Notes under the pieces: model-generated
Databases searched by the model: none
What the model was told of the DNA's origin: nothing
The model's input: only the letters and a program-made list of their open reading frames with translations
Assembly: GCA_023434325.1 (NCBI GenBank)
Contig: JAEYSX010000001.1
Span: forward strand, 124,001-188,000
Source of the DNA: Candidatus Parcubacteria bacterium
Lineage (GTDB): Bacteria > Patescibacteriota > Saccharimonadia > Saccharimonadales > UBA4665
Direction: 5' to 3'
DNA length: 64,000 bases
Translations under genes and position numbers: made by a program
Shown here: one piece after another, positions 43,291 to 51,018 of the stretch
Position numbering within the stretch: the first letter of the stretch is position 1
Layout of the letters: every line of letters starts with the position of its first letter

Positions 43291-44637
43291 CTAGCTCTCG
43301 AGGAATTGGTTAAGCGCGCTCCTCGTGTCGGCCACGCCGTGCAAGAATGATATCTTTTTGCCGCCCTTTTGTACCGGGCCGATGGCAGCCTCAAAACCCA
43401 GCTTTTTGGCCTCGGCTACGCGTTTATCGATGTATGGCACATGCCTCACCTCGCCACTTAGACCAACTTCGCCAAAGACAACTGCGTTTGATTTGAGCTG
43501 CAACCCCTTGGCCGCTGACCCAATAGCCATGCACACCGCAAGATCGGCCGCCGGTTCGACAATGCGCATGCCGCCGACGATATTGATGTAGATATCCTGA
43601 TCGGCCAGCGACAGCTTGGTACGGCGCTCTAGCATCGCCACCAGCAGATTGACACGGTTAAGATCGATACCGCTAGCTGCGCGCTTAGGATAGCCGTAAC
43701 TCGTTTTATTGACGAGCGCCTGCACCTCGACGAGCAGCGGCCGCGTGCCCTCCATCGTCGCCAATACCACCGAGCCGTCACTCACCTGCCGCTCGGCCAG
43801 CAACGCCGCCGAAGGGTTGGCAACAGGCTTAAGACCCTGCTCATCCATCTCAAAAATTCCTGCCTCGGTCGTCGGACCAAAGCGGTTTTTGGTGGCGCGA
43901 AGCACCTTAAATCCACCGTAGCGGTCGCCCTCAAGCTGCAATACGACATCGACCACATGCTCAAGCACCTTAGGGCCGGCAATCGAACCCTCTTTAGTGA
44001 CATGTCCGACCAACACAACGGCGGTGGTCGAACTTTTGGCTGCATTGAGGATTAATTGAGTGCTGTTGGTAATTTGCGAAACGCTCCCGGCTGCCGAAGA
44101 CACACCACTTGCCGCAACGGTTTGAATAGAGTCAACCACAACTAGATCAAAATTACTGGTTGCGATGGTTGCGGCAATATCATCCGCACTCGTACTTGTA
44201 GCCAGCTCTAATTGTTTACTACCCACACCCAGGCGCTCGGCGCGCAAACCAATCTGATGTCCGGACTCCTCGCCGCTTACATAGAGCACCTTATACTTCT
44301 TTGCGACGGCGTCCGCAAGTTGCAACAAAAGAGTACTTTTACCGATGCCAGGCTGTCCGGCGATCAGATTAACACTACCCACAACCACGCCACCGCCCAG
44401 CACGGTGTCGACCTCGTCCATACCGGTCGCTAGCCGCTGTTGGTCGCGGGTAATGAGCGATCCGACGCTGGCCCCCTGTAGTTTGCGGCCGTTCGAGGCC
44501 ACTCTCCCGGGCGCCGACTCCATGACCCGCTCTTCTGTCAGCGTATTCCACTCCCCGCATTGAGGGCATTTTCCGGCCCAGCTTAAAGAGGTCTCGCCAC
44601 AATTACTACAAATGTATCGAACCCTCTCTTTTGCCAT
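43291..44637 (-). CDS. radA: DNA repair protein RadA/Sms
   Basis: RadA is a RecA-like branch-migration ATPase. Zinc finger C10-x2-C13 and C24-x2-C27, Walker A AGQPGIGKSTLLLQLA, the RadA-specific KNRFG in TKNRFGPTTEAG, and a Lon-like C-terminal domain (GGMRIVEPAADLAVCMAIGS). 448 residues is normal. The zinc finger is retained, unlike RpoC and PilB here. TAAAAT (44647-44652) lies 9 nt before the ATG. Confidence 0.97.
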   Translation of the reverse strand: MAKERVRYICSNCGETSLSWAGKCPQCGEWNTLTEERVMESAPGRVASNGRKLQGASVGSLITRDQQRLATGMDEVDTVLGGGVVVGSVNLIAGQPGIGKSTLLLQLADAVAKKYKVLYVSGEESGHQIGLRAERLGVGSKQLELATSTSADDIAATIATSNFDLVVVDSIQTVAASGVSSAAGSVSQITNSTQLILNAAKSSTTAVVLVGHVTKEGSIAGPKVLEHVVDVVLQLEGDRYGGFKVLRATKNRFGPTTEAGIFEMDEQGLKPVANPSAALLAERQVSDGSVVLATMEGTRPLLVEVQALVNKTSYGYPKRAASGIDLNRVNLLVAMLERRTKLSLADQDIYINIVGGMRIVEPAADLAVCMAIGSAAKGLQLKSNAVVFGEVGLSGEVRHVPYIDKRVAEAKKLGFEAAIGPVQKGGKKISFLHGVADTRSALNQFLES

Positions 44638-44676
44638 ACTTCCTCTATTTTAGCACTATTTATGTCGGCGGGATGA

Positions 44677-45657
44677 TCAGCGGCGGGACGCAGGATCGAC
44701 TTTACTATCGATCGCCGCCTCCAGCTCGCGCTCTTGCACAGCAAGCTCGTTGCGCTCGGCCAGCAAATTGTTAAACTGATTTACTTTATCGTTGGTGCGG
44801 TTGACAAGCGCCCTGTACGAAGCGACTGCGGCGTTAAAGCCCGGAACAGCGGCGTTATATTCACTCGTCATACCGGACCCCAAGTACTCGTCCAGTTGCT
44901 CGCGGCGCTCGCGAAGCTCGACAACCTGCGCATCCAGATCGAGCTTGTCTGCCTCTATCTGCGCCTTGAGCTGCTCGAGCTGCCTGTCGTAATCATTGAT
45001 CTGCGTAATGCGCTTATCAAACTCGGACTGATACCGCATGTGCAGCGCCAATACTTTGCGGCGGTCGGTAAAGTACCGCTTGTAATACTCCTCGAGCTCG
45101 CTGGGCAAGTCAACCGCCTCAGTGCCAAAGATCGAGTGCATTTCGTTGTACAGATGGTCGGGAGCAATCATCTTTTTATAACTACCGAGCTTGTTCTTGA
45201 TCCGCTCGTCGGCGTTTTTGTCGTAATAGCCTTGCAAGAGTGCATCGATGCGCTGGCGCTCCTTCTTGCCCAGGCGCTGATACGCTTGGTGCAGCATTTC
45301 GTGTGCGGCCGTGACTTCTTTGATGCCGTTCAGGCGCTCGTCGGTGACGTCATAAATATGAATACCCTGACGGTTGCCGGCAAAACACCCCAGCACCGCA
45401 ACTTCCTCAGACAAATCTGTACAGCTGTTATTAAACGTGTCTCTATCTTCGACCGCCGGACGATTGACGTAAAACAACCGCTTGGCGTATGGCGTCATTG
45501 TCGTTTGGTCTGCCATCGCCACAATGTGCGATTCGGGCTGGTACGTCCGTGTAGCCACCCAGTCTAGGGCGTCGTCGCGCCGGACAACCAACAAAGCAAC
45601 AGACAATACAATCAACGCCAACAGGGCGTACGGCAATATCCTGCGCACAAATCTCAT
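44677..45657 (-). CDS. Membrane-anchored putative zinc metallopeptidase with coiled coil (326 aa)
   Basis: Family not recognised. One N-terminal membrane segment (about residues 8-25) is followed by an extracellular region with two Cys (C79, C91) and an HExxH motif at 119-123 (TAAHEMLHQAYQ), which is the classic zinc-peptidase pattern. The rest is a long charged helix predicted as coiled coil (about 205-320, with LEQLKAQIEADKLDLDAQVV). It may cut or remodel extracytoplasmic proteins. TATCAT (45664-45669) is 6 nt before the ATG (leaderless). Confidence 0.75.
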   Translation of the reverse strand: MRFVRRILPYALLALIVLSVALLVVRRDDALDWVATRTYQPESHIVAMADQTTMTPYAKRLFYVNRPAVEDRDTFNNSCTDLSEEVAVLGCFAGNRQGIHIYDVTDERLNGIKEVTAAHEMLHQAYQRLGKKERQRIDALLQGYYDKNADERIKNKLGSYKKMIAPDHLYNEMHSIFGTEAVDLPSELEEYYKRYFTDRRKVLALHMRYQSEFDKRITQINDYDRQLEQLKAQIEADKLDLDAQVVELRERREQLDEYLGSGMTSEYNAAVPGFNAAVASYRALVNRTNDKVNQFNNLLAERNELAVQERELEAAIDSKVDPASRR

Positions 45658-45700
45658 ACGTGTATGATACCACCGCGGGAGTCGTCTCGTGTAGAGGCGT

Positions 45701-48193
45701 TTATTCGTTAATGGTCGAGAACACTAGCTCGTCTTTGCGAGTGCCGACAGAGATAATGTCGCCCTTTTGGTACGATTCTTCGAGCAAAGCGGCAGCGATG
45801 TGGTCCTCGAGCGTATCCTGGATCAGGCGACGCAGCGGACGAACGCCGTTCTTGGGGTCGTAACCCTTCTCGAGCAGGTATTGCTTGGTCGATGGCATCA
45901 GACGAACGGCCATGCCCTTCTTTTGCAAGCGGGCATTCAGCTCATCGATCTGCAGATCGATGATGCGGTAGATGTCTTTCTTGGTCAGCGCGCGGAAGAC
46001 GATTGTCTTGTCGATACGGTTTAAGAACTCGGGGCGCATGCGCTTCTTTAGTTCGTCCAGCACCTTGTCGCGGTTGAGCTTGTGCAACTCGTCGAGGTCG
46101 CTCAGGTCGCTGCCACGAGCCGCACTAAAGCCAAAGCTCGCCTCTTTTTGCAGCTTGTCGGCACCGATGTTGCTGGTCATGATGATAATCGTGTTGGTAA
46201 AGTCGATCTTGCGACCCTTGGCGTCCGTTAATACGCCGTCTTCTAGGATTTGCAGCAGCATATTAAAGGTGTCAGGATGCGCTTTCTCGATCTCGTCAAA
46301 CAAAACCAGACTGTATGGACGGCGTCGAATTTTGTCGGTCAGCTGGCCGCCATCGTCGTAACCGACGTACCCTGCAGGTGCACCGACCAAACGGGCAACA
46401 TTGTGGTGCTCGCCAAATTCACTCATGTCAATCTTAACCAGTGCGTCCTCGCCACCAAAAAATTCTCGGGCTAACACGCGAGCCAGCTCAGTCTTACCAA
46501 CGCCGGTCGGACCAAGGAAGATAAACGAACCGATCGGGCGAGTGCCGGCACCGATACCGGAGCGGTTGCGACGGACAGCCTTGGCGACAGCCTCAACGGC
46601 CTCGTCTTGACCGATGACGTATTTACCCAAGCTTTTCTCTAGGTTAAGCAGGTATTTGGCTTCGGAACGGATCACTTTTTTGACAGGCACGCCGGTCATA
46701 CGAGCTACAACCTCGGCGACATCTTCGCTGGTCAGCTTGATGCGCTTTTCGTCTTTGTCGGCTGCCTGCAGCTTACCCAACTCCTCGCGGATTTGGCTGG
46801 CGCGAGTCTTTTCGCGCGCGGCGCGCTCGTAGTCCTCGCCATCGACTGCTTCGTCGATACGAGTATTCACTAGCTTAAGCTCTTTTTGCAACTTACGCAC
46901 CTCTGGCGGTGTCTTGCCTTTATCTAGGCGCAAGTGTGCTGCAGTCTCGTCCAATAGGTCGATTGCCTTATCCGGCATAAAGCGGTCGTTAATGTAGCGC
47001 TTGCTCAGGTGCACGATGTCATCAAGTACTTCGTCGCTGATAGTCACGCCGTGGAATTCTTCGTAGTGCTTGCGCAAACCCTTGAGGATTGCCAACGTCT
47101 CGGGCACATTGGTCTCTGGAACCTGAATCGGCTGGAAACGGCGCTCTAGGGCTGCGTCTTTTTCGATGTGCTTAGTGTACTCGTTTGTCGTTGTTGCGCC
47201 AATTAGCTGCATTTTGCCACGTGCCAGTGCCGGCTTAAGGATATTACCGGCGTCCATCGCGCCCTCGGCGGCGCCTGCGCCGACAATCAGGTGAAGCTCG
47301 TCGATAAAGACAATCGTCTTTTTGTCGTTTTCGAGCTCGCCCATCACTTTTTTGAGGCGGTCTTCAAACTCGCCGCGGTACTTGGTTCCGGCAATCATGC
47401 CAGCGAGGTCGAGCATAATAATGCGCTTGTCGAGCAAGCTGTCGGGTACGTCCTCGGCAACGATACGCTGCGCCAAGCCCTCGACGATGGCAGTCTTACC
47501 CACGCCGGGCTCACCGATAAGTACCGGGTTGTTCTTGGTGCGACGATTAAGGATGGTGATAACGCGCCGGATTTCGTTTTCGCGGCCGACAACCGGGTCA
47601 AGCTTGCCTTGGCGCGCTTCGGCAGTCATGTCGGTGCCAAAAAAGTCGAGTGCGGTTTTGCGGCCCTTGTTGCGGCTGCCGTTGCCCGTGCGGCGGCGGC
47701 CTTCGGCAGACGATCCGCCTTCCTCAAACTGTTGGCGACTTAGGAACTGATCCAGCTCGTTCGTCAAAGAATCGACATTAACGTTCATGGCGCGCAGTAA
47801 CATAGTGGCGCGCGCGTTCTTTTGGCTGAGCAGCGCATCCAAGATGTGCTCGGTACCACAAAATTCCTGGCCGTACTCTTGTGCGGCGTCGTACGCCATC
47901 TTGAGCGTTAGTTTGGCAGTTTCGCTCAGACCCTTGGCGCCAGCGTTCACGACCATGGTTTTGGGCGTCAGATTAAGCGCGATTCGTGCGCGGTCCAGGG
48001 TTACGCCCGCGCCCTCTAAAATCTTGGCACCCATGCTGCCCTCTTGGGCCAAAATACCAAGCAGCAGATGCTCGGTGCCAACGTAGGCGCTACCAAAGCT
48101 ACGCGCGATGGCATCGGCGTGCTTTAGACTCTCCAACGCGTTGTTGGTGAGATGGTTCAAAAAATCTTGGAAGTCCGCAGAATCTGGTGTCAT
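45701..48193 (-). CDS. clpC: ATP-dependent Clp protease ATPase subunit ClpC
   Basis: Class I Clp unfoldase that feeds ClpP. Clp N-domain repeats (about 1-150, GTEHLLLGILAQEGSMGAKI), AAA1 with Walker A GEPGVGKTAIVEGLA, a middle UVR-type domain (EDYERAAREKTRASQIREEL) that marks ClpC rather than ClpB, and AAA2 with GPTGVGKTELARVLA. 830 residues. The promoter lies within a CIRCE, and TATTAT is 6 nt from the ATG, so the stress-induced transcript should be leaderless. Confidence 0.97.
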   Translation of the reverse strand: MTPDSADFQDFLNHLTNNALESLKHADAIARSFGSAYVGTEHLLLGILAQEGSMGAKILEGAGVTLDRARIALNLTPKTMVVNAGAKGLSETAKLTLKMAYDAAQEYGQEFCGTEHILDALLSQKNARATMLLRAMNVNVDSLTNELDQFLSRQQFEEGGSSAEGRRRTGNGSRNKGRKTALDFFGTDMTAEARQGKLDPVVGRENEIRRVITILNRRTKNNPVLIGEPGVGKTAIVEGLAQRIVAEDVPDSLLDKRIIMLDLAGMIAGTKYRGEFEDRLKKVMGELENDKKTIVFIDELHLIVGAGAAEGAMDAGNILKPALARGKMQLIGATTTNEYTKHIEKDAALERRFQPIQVPETNVPETLAILKGLRKHYEEFHGVTISDEVLDDIVHLSKRYINDRFMPDKAIDLLDETAAHLRLDKGKTPPEVRKLQKELKLVNTRIDEAVDGEDYERAAREKTRASQIREELGKLQAADKDEKRIKLTSEDVAEVVARMTGVPVKKVIRSEAKYLLNLEKSLGKYVIGQDEAVEAVAKAVRRNRSGIGAGTRPIGSFIFLGPTGVGKTELARVLAREFFGGEDALVKIDMSEFGEHHNVARLVGAPAGYVGYDDGGQLTDKIRRRPYSLVLFDEIEKAHPDTFNMLLQILEDGVLTDAKGRKIDFTNTIIIMTSNIGADKLQKEASFGFSAARGSDLSDLDELHKLNRDKVLDELKKRMRPEFLNRIDKTIVFRALTKKDIYRIIDLQIDELNARLQKKGMAVRLMPSTKQYLLEKGYDPKNGVRPLRRLIQDTLEDHIAAALLEESYQKGDIISVGTRKDELVFSTINE

Positions 48194-48199
48194 ACCTCC

Positions 48200-48238
48200 A
48201 TAATACTAGCATTGGCACTCGCGAGTCAAGAGTGCTAA
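48200..48238 (-). promoter_or_regulatory. CIRCE operator and promoter of clpC
   Basis: TTAGCACTC-N9-GAGTGCCAA on the minus strand (48212-48238) matches CIRCE with one mismatch. The -35 TTGACT is inside its spacer (48224-48229), and TATTAT (48200-48205) lies 18 nt further. Confidence 0.9.
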
Positions 48239-48272
48239 TTCTCACTTTTACTAGGGGTGGCTTTGTTCGCAA

Positions 48273-49304
48273 TTACAGCGGACGATCGCTCTCGATCCGG
48301 CTAAAACGACTGTAATATTGCTCGCGCCACGCATTGCGGTCTTCGCGGCCACCCACGGCATCGCGCAAGCGTACTGCAGCGTCGGCCGCAGCCTTCAATT
48401 CCTGCAAGAATTGCGTCGGTTTAAACTGAAGGCCGGCGTAAGCCGGGTCAAAGCCGATAGTCTCGATGTCGGCCCCTGTTCGCAAACATATTTCGCGCAT
48501 GGCATCAAAGTACTGGGCGTAGCGATAAGTAGAGTTAGTGGCAAACAAGAGATTCGTAGCGGGTTCGAGCGCCTCTTGCTCTAACCGCCTCAGAAAATCG
48601 TACGTGTCGGCAGTGTTTGCGCGCCCGCCTCCAAGATAAGGCGGCGAGCTAAGCGAAAAGATAGGATTTCCCTTTTTGGTTTGCATGCGCGCAATATGCC
48701 ACTCCGAGGTGCATACGTCGTAACTACCCCGCCCACTCTCATCAAGCTGCTTCGCCATCAGGGTGTTAATCGCGCCTATACCCAGGTCGAATTCGGTCTG
48801 CGCACCGGGCGCGTAATCCTTCACTTTTTCGTACTCGGGCGGAAGGACTTTGCGCTCGGAGCCTAAGTACACTAATGTGTCGTACGTCACATTTTGCTCG
48901 AGACCAAACCGCAGTCGAAGGTACGGCGAGCGATTTGCACCTCCCAGAATCACCAACATAGAGTAATGCTTGAGGGTGGCGCGTGATGATGTGCCCATGT
49001 CGGCAATCGCAGCACCCTCAAACACGATCTTGCCCAACTCCGAGTCCGGCTCGTCAATCTCGTACGTTTCGGTAATCTCGTAACGCTCGCGGCCCTTACG
49101 GTAATCCCAGTGCTGAGCAGCCAAGCCTTTAAGATAGTCTATCCTCTCATCAAAGCGCTTGATATGACGAAAATGAGTATCGTACTGATCGACGATCATC
49201 TCGACGCCTTTATTAAACGCAAAGCGCTGTAAGTAATCGAGCGCGTGCGCTTTGGCATTTACGCGCCAGCTTGGTGATTTTTGTTTATAGGTAGGTTGTG
49301 TCAT
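48273..49304 (-). CDS. Hypothetical protein, possibly DUF218/YdcF-like (343 aa)
   Basis: No firm family. The order LVILGGANRSPYLRLRFGLE..., SLSSPPYLGGGRANTADTYD and LLFATNSTYRYAQYFDAMRE recalls the DUF218/ElyC fold (GG...R, T.eNa..., Ts..H..RA), but the match is loose. Start MTQPTYKQKSPSWRV is chosen; an upstream in-frame start would add 62 residues in the promoter region. TTGTCT-N16-TACAAT (49334-49361) is a plausible promoter. The C-terminus is helical and charged. Confidence 0.65.
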   Translation of the reverse strand: MTQPTYKQKSPSWRVNAKAHALDYLQRFAFNKGVEMIVDQYDTHFRHIKRFDERIDYLKGLAAQHWDYRKGRERYEITETYEIDEPDSELGKIVFEGAAIADMGTSSRATLKHYSMLVILGGANRSPYLRLRFGLEQNVTYDTLVYLGSERKVLPPEYEKVKDYAPGAQTEFDLGIGAINTLMAKQLDESGRGSYDVCTSEWHIARMQTKKGNPIFSLSSPPYLGGGRANTADTYDFLRRLEQEALEPATNLLFATNSTYRYAQYFDAMREICLRTGADIETIGFDPAYAGLQFKPTQFLQELKAAADAAVRLRDAVGGREDRNAWREQYYSRFSRIESDRPL

Positions 49305-49401
49305 GCGTAGGGTCTTATTTCGGACGTCAAACCATTGTACCGCGCCTACCCCGATAGACAACAGCACAAAGCAATAACTCGCCCATGCGGACGAGCTATT
49401 G

Positions 49402-49686
49402 TTACTTTTTGCGCTTGTTTTGATACTGTTGACGCCCCAGCTCGGCCAGGGTGTCGAGCGCGATCTTGTCACTGGTACGCGCTTGATCATATCTTTGCCG
49501 CCAATACACTCGGCATACTCCGGCGATGATACCGACTAAGACGCTCCCAAAAAACATCGCGACAGTAAGCCGGGACATAGCGCCGCCCAACATCTCGCTC
49601 TGCAGACGGCCAAAGCCCCAAATCGCCAAAGCACATGCAATAAACACAACTACAGTAGCGATATGGTATGCGCGGCGATAGTACAT
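49402..49686 (-). CDS. Small membrane protein downstream of nusA (94 aa)
   Basis: Unrecognised. Two hydrophobic segments at about residues 8-25 and 38-56, then a basic C-terminal tail ending QYQNKRKK. It starts 20 nt after nusA and is probably in its transcript. No ribosome site is evident. A GU-tolerant hairpin at 49372-49403 may end the transcript. Confidence 0.6.
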   Translation of the reverse strand: MYYRRAYHIATVVVFIACALAIWGFGRLQSEMLGGAMSRLTVAMFFGSVLVGIIAGVCRVYWRQRYDQARTSDKIALDTLAELGRQQYQNKRKK

Positions 49687-49706
49687 GAACAGCTACCGGG
49701 CGACGA

Positions 49707-50873
49707 TTATTCGCCGTGTTCTTCGATAGCTTCGAGCAGGCTGTTTTCGAGTTCGCTCTTCTTCTTGAGCTTTGGCGCTGCCTTAGGTGCGGCAGGTGCG
49801 GCCTGAGCCTCGGGGGCTTGGATAGTCTGGGTCTTCTCGGCCTCGATGTCCAGCTCATAGCCGGTCAGTTTGCTGGCCAAACGGACGTTTTGACCGCCGC
49901 GGCCGATGGCGATGCTCAGCTGGTCCTCTGGAACCAAAATCTTGGCGCGCTTGCTGGCTTCGTCAACAACTACCTTGCTTACCTTGGTTGGGCTCAATGC
50001 CTGGGTGATGTATTCTACGGTGTCATCGCTGTAGGTGATGATGTCGATCTTTTCTTGCTCGCCGACTTCGCTCATAACAGCGTTTACACGGGTACCGTGA
50101 CCCCCGACAAAAGTACCGACAGGGTCAACACCGGGAACAGTGCTGCTTACTGCGAGCTTGGTGCGAACACCGGCTTCGCGGGCCATACCCTTGATCTCTA
50201 CGGCGCCGCTGTCCATCTCTGGCACTTCGGCGCGAAACAGCCAATCAACAAATTCCTTGGCACCACGAGAGACAACCAGTTGTGGGCCACGAGCAGCCTG
50301 ACGTTCAACATCCTTGAGGTATACCTTAAGGCGCTGGCCTGGGTAGTAACGCTCGCCCTGGATCTGTTCGCTGCGAGGCATGATGCCTTGTGCTTTGCCG
50401 AGGTCGACACGAACGATGTTGCCCTCAACGCGAGAAACGAGTGCGTTAATAACGGTGCCGATCTTGTCTTCGTACTCGTTGAGTACGATCTCGCGCTCTG
50501 CTTCGCGGAGGCGCTGCAAGATAACCTGCTTGGCAGTCTGTGCTGCAACGCGGCCAAAGTCGTTCACCTTCTCGTGCACCTCGATCAAGTCGCCTAGCTT
50601 GGCGTCCTTCTTCATGACACTGGCGTCTTTGAGGGTAATTTCGTACGCTGCGTTGTCGACGTCCTCAACGACCTCTTTCATAACGTAGGCGTCTACGTCA
50701 CCGGTGTTGAGATTCATGTTTACACGAACCTCTTGCTCGCGCTCGCCGTAGTCGCGGCGGTATGCAGCGGCCAATGCTTGCTCAACAACCTCTTTTACGG
50801 TGTCTTCGGGCAAGTTTTTTTCTTCGGCGATAGATTTGATGGCTACGGCCAATTGTTTAAAGTCCATTTCCAT
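49707..50873 (-). CDS. nusA: Transcription termination/antitermination protein NusA
   Basis: NusA modulates pausing and termination. N-terminal domain (LAVAIKSIAEEKNLPEDTVK), S1 domain (GTVINALVSRVEGNIVRVDL), KH1 and KH2 (VDPVGTFVGGHGTRVNAVMS, LSIAIGRGGQNVRLASKLTG). The C-terminal 40 residues are Ala/Pro/Lys-rich, ending in a helix. The usual neighbours rimP and infB are absent. AGGA lies 8 nt before the first ATG. Confidence 0.97.
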   Translation of the reverse strand: MEMDFKQLAVAIKSIAEEKNLPEDTVKEVVEQALAAAYRRDYGEREQEVRVNMNLNTGDVDAYVMKEVVEDVDNAAYEITLKDASVMKKDAKLGDLIEVHEKVNDFGRVAAQTAKQVILQRLREAEREIVLNEYEDKIGTVINALVSRVEGNIVRVDLGKAQGIMPRSEQIQGERYYPGQRLKVYLKDVERQAARGPQLVVSRGAKEFVDWLFRAEVPEMDSGAVEIKGMAREAGVRTKLAVSSTVPGVDPVGTFVGGHGTRVNAVMSEVGEQEKIDIITYSDDTVEYITQALSPTKVSKVVVDEASKRAKILVPEDQLSIAIGRGGQNVRLASKLTGYELDIEAEKTQTIQAPEAQAAPAAPKAAPKLKKKSELENSLLEAIEEHGE

Positions 50874-50903
50874 ATCTTTGTCCTTTCTGTAATAGTCTGA
50901 TAC

Positions 50904-50968
50904 GAAAAAAGCCGACCTGCCGGCCGACCAATCTCTTGTATTGTAGCAAGCACAACTGCGGCCGTCAA
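50904..50968 (-). promoter_or_regulatory. nusA promoter followed by a terminator-like hairpin
   Basis: TTGACG (50963-50968), 17 nt, TACAAT (50940-50945, with an upstream TGC) form the promoter. About 10 nt into the transcript, a GC-rich stem (50911-50929) is followed by TTTTTT (50904-50910), an arrangement suited to attenuation of nusA by NusA itself. The stem is short (4-5 bp). Confidence 0.6.
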
Positions 50969-51018
50969 CTTACTAGATGGCAGCCACGAACCCTGCTCCA
51001 TGGTAGAATACTCTGTAT

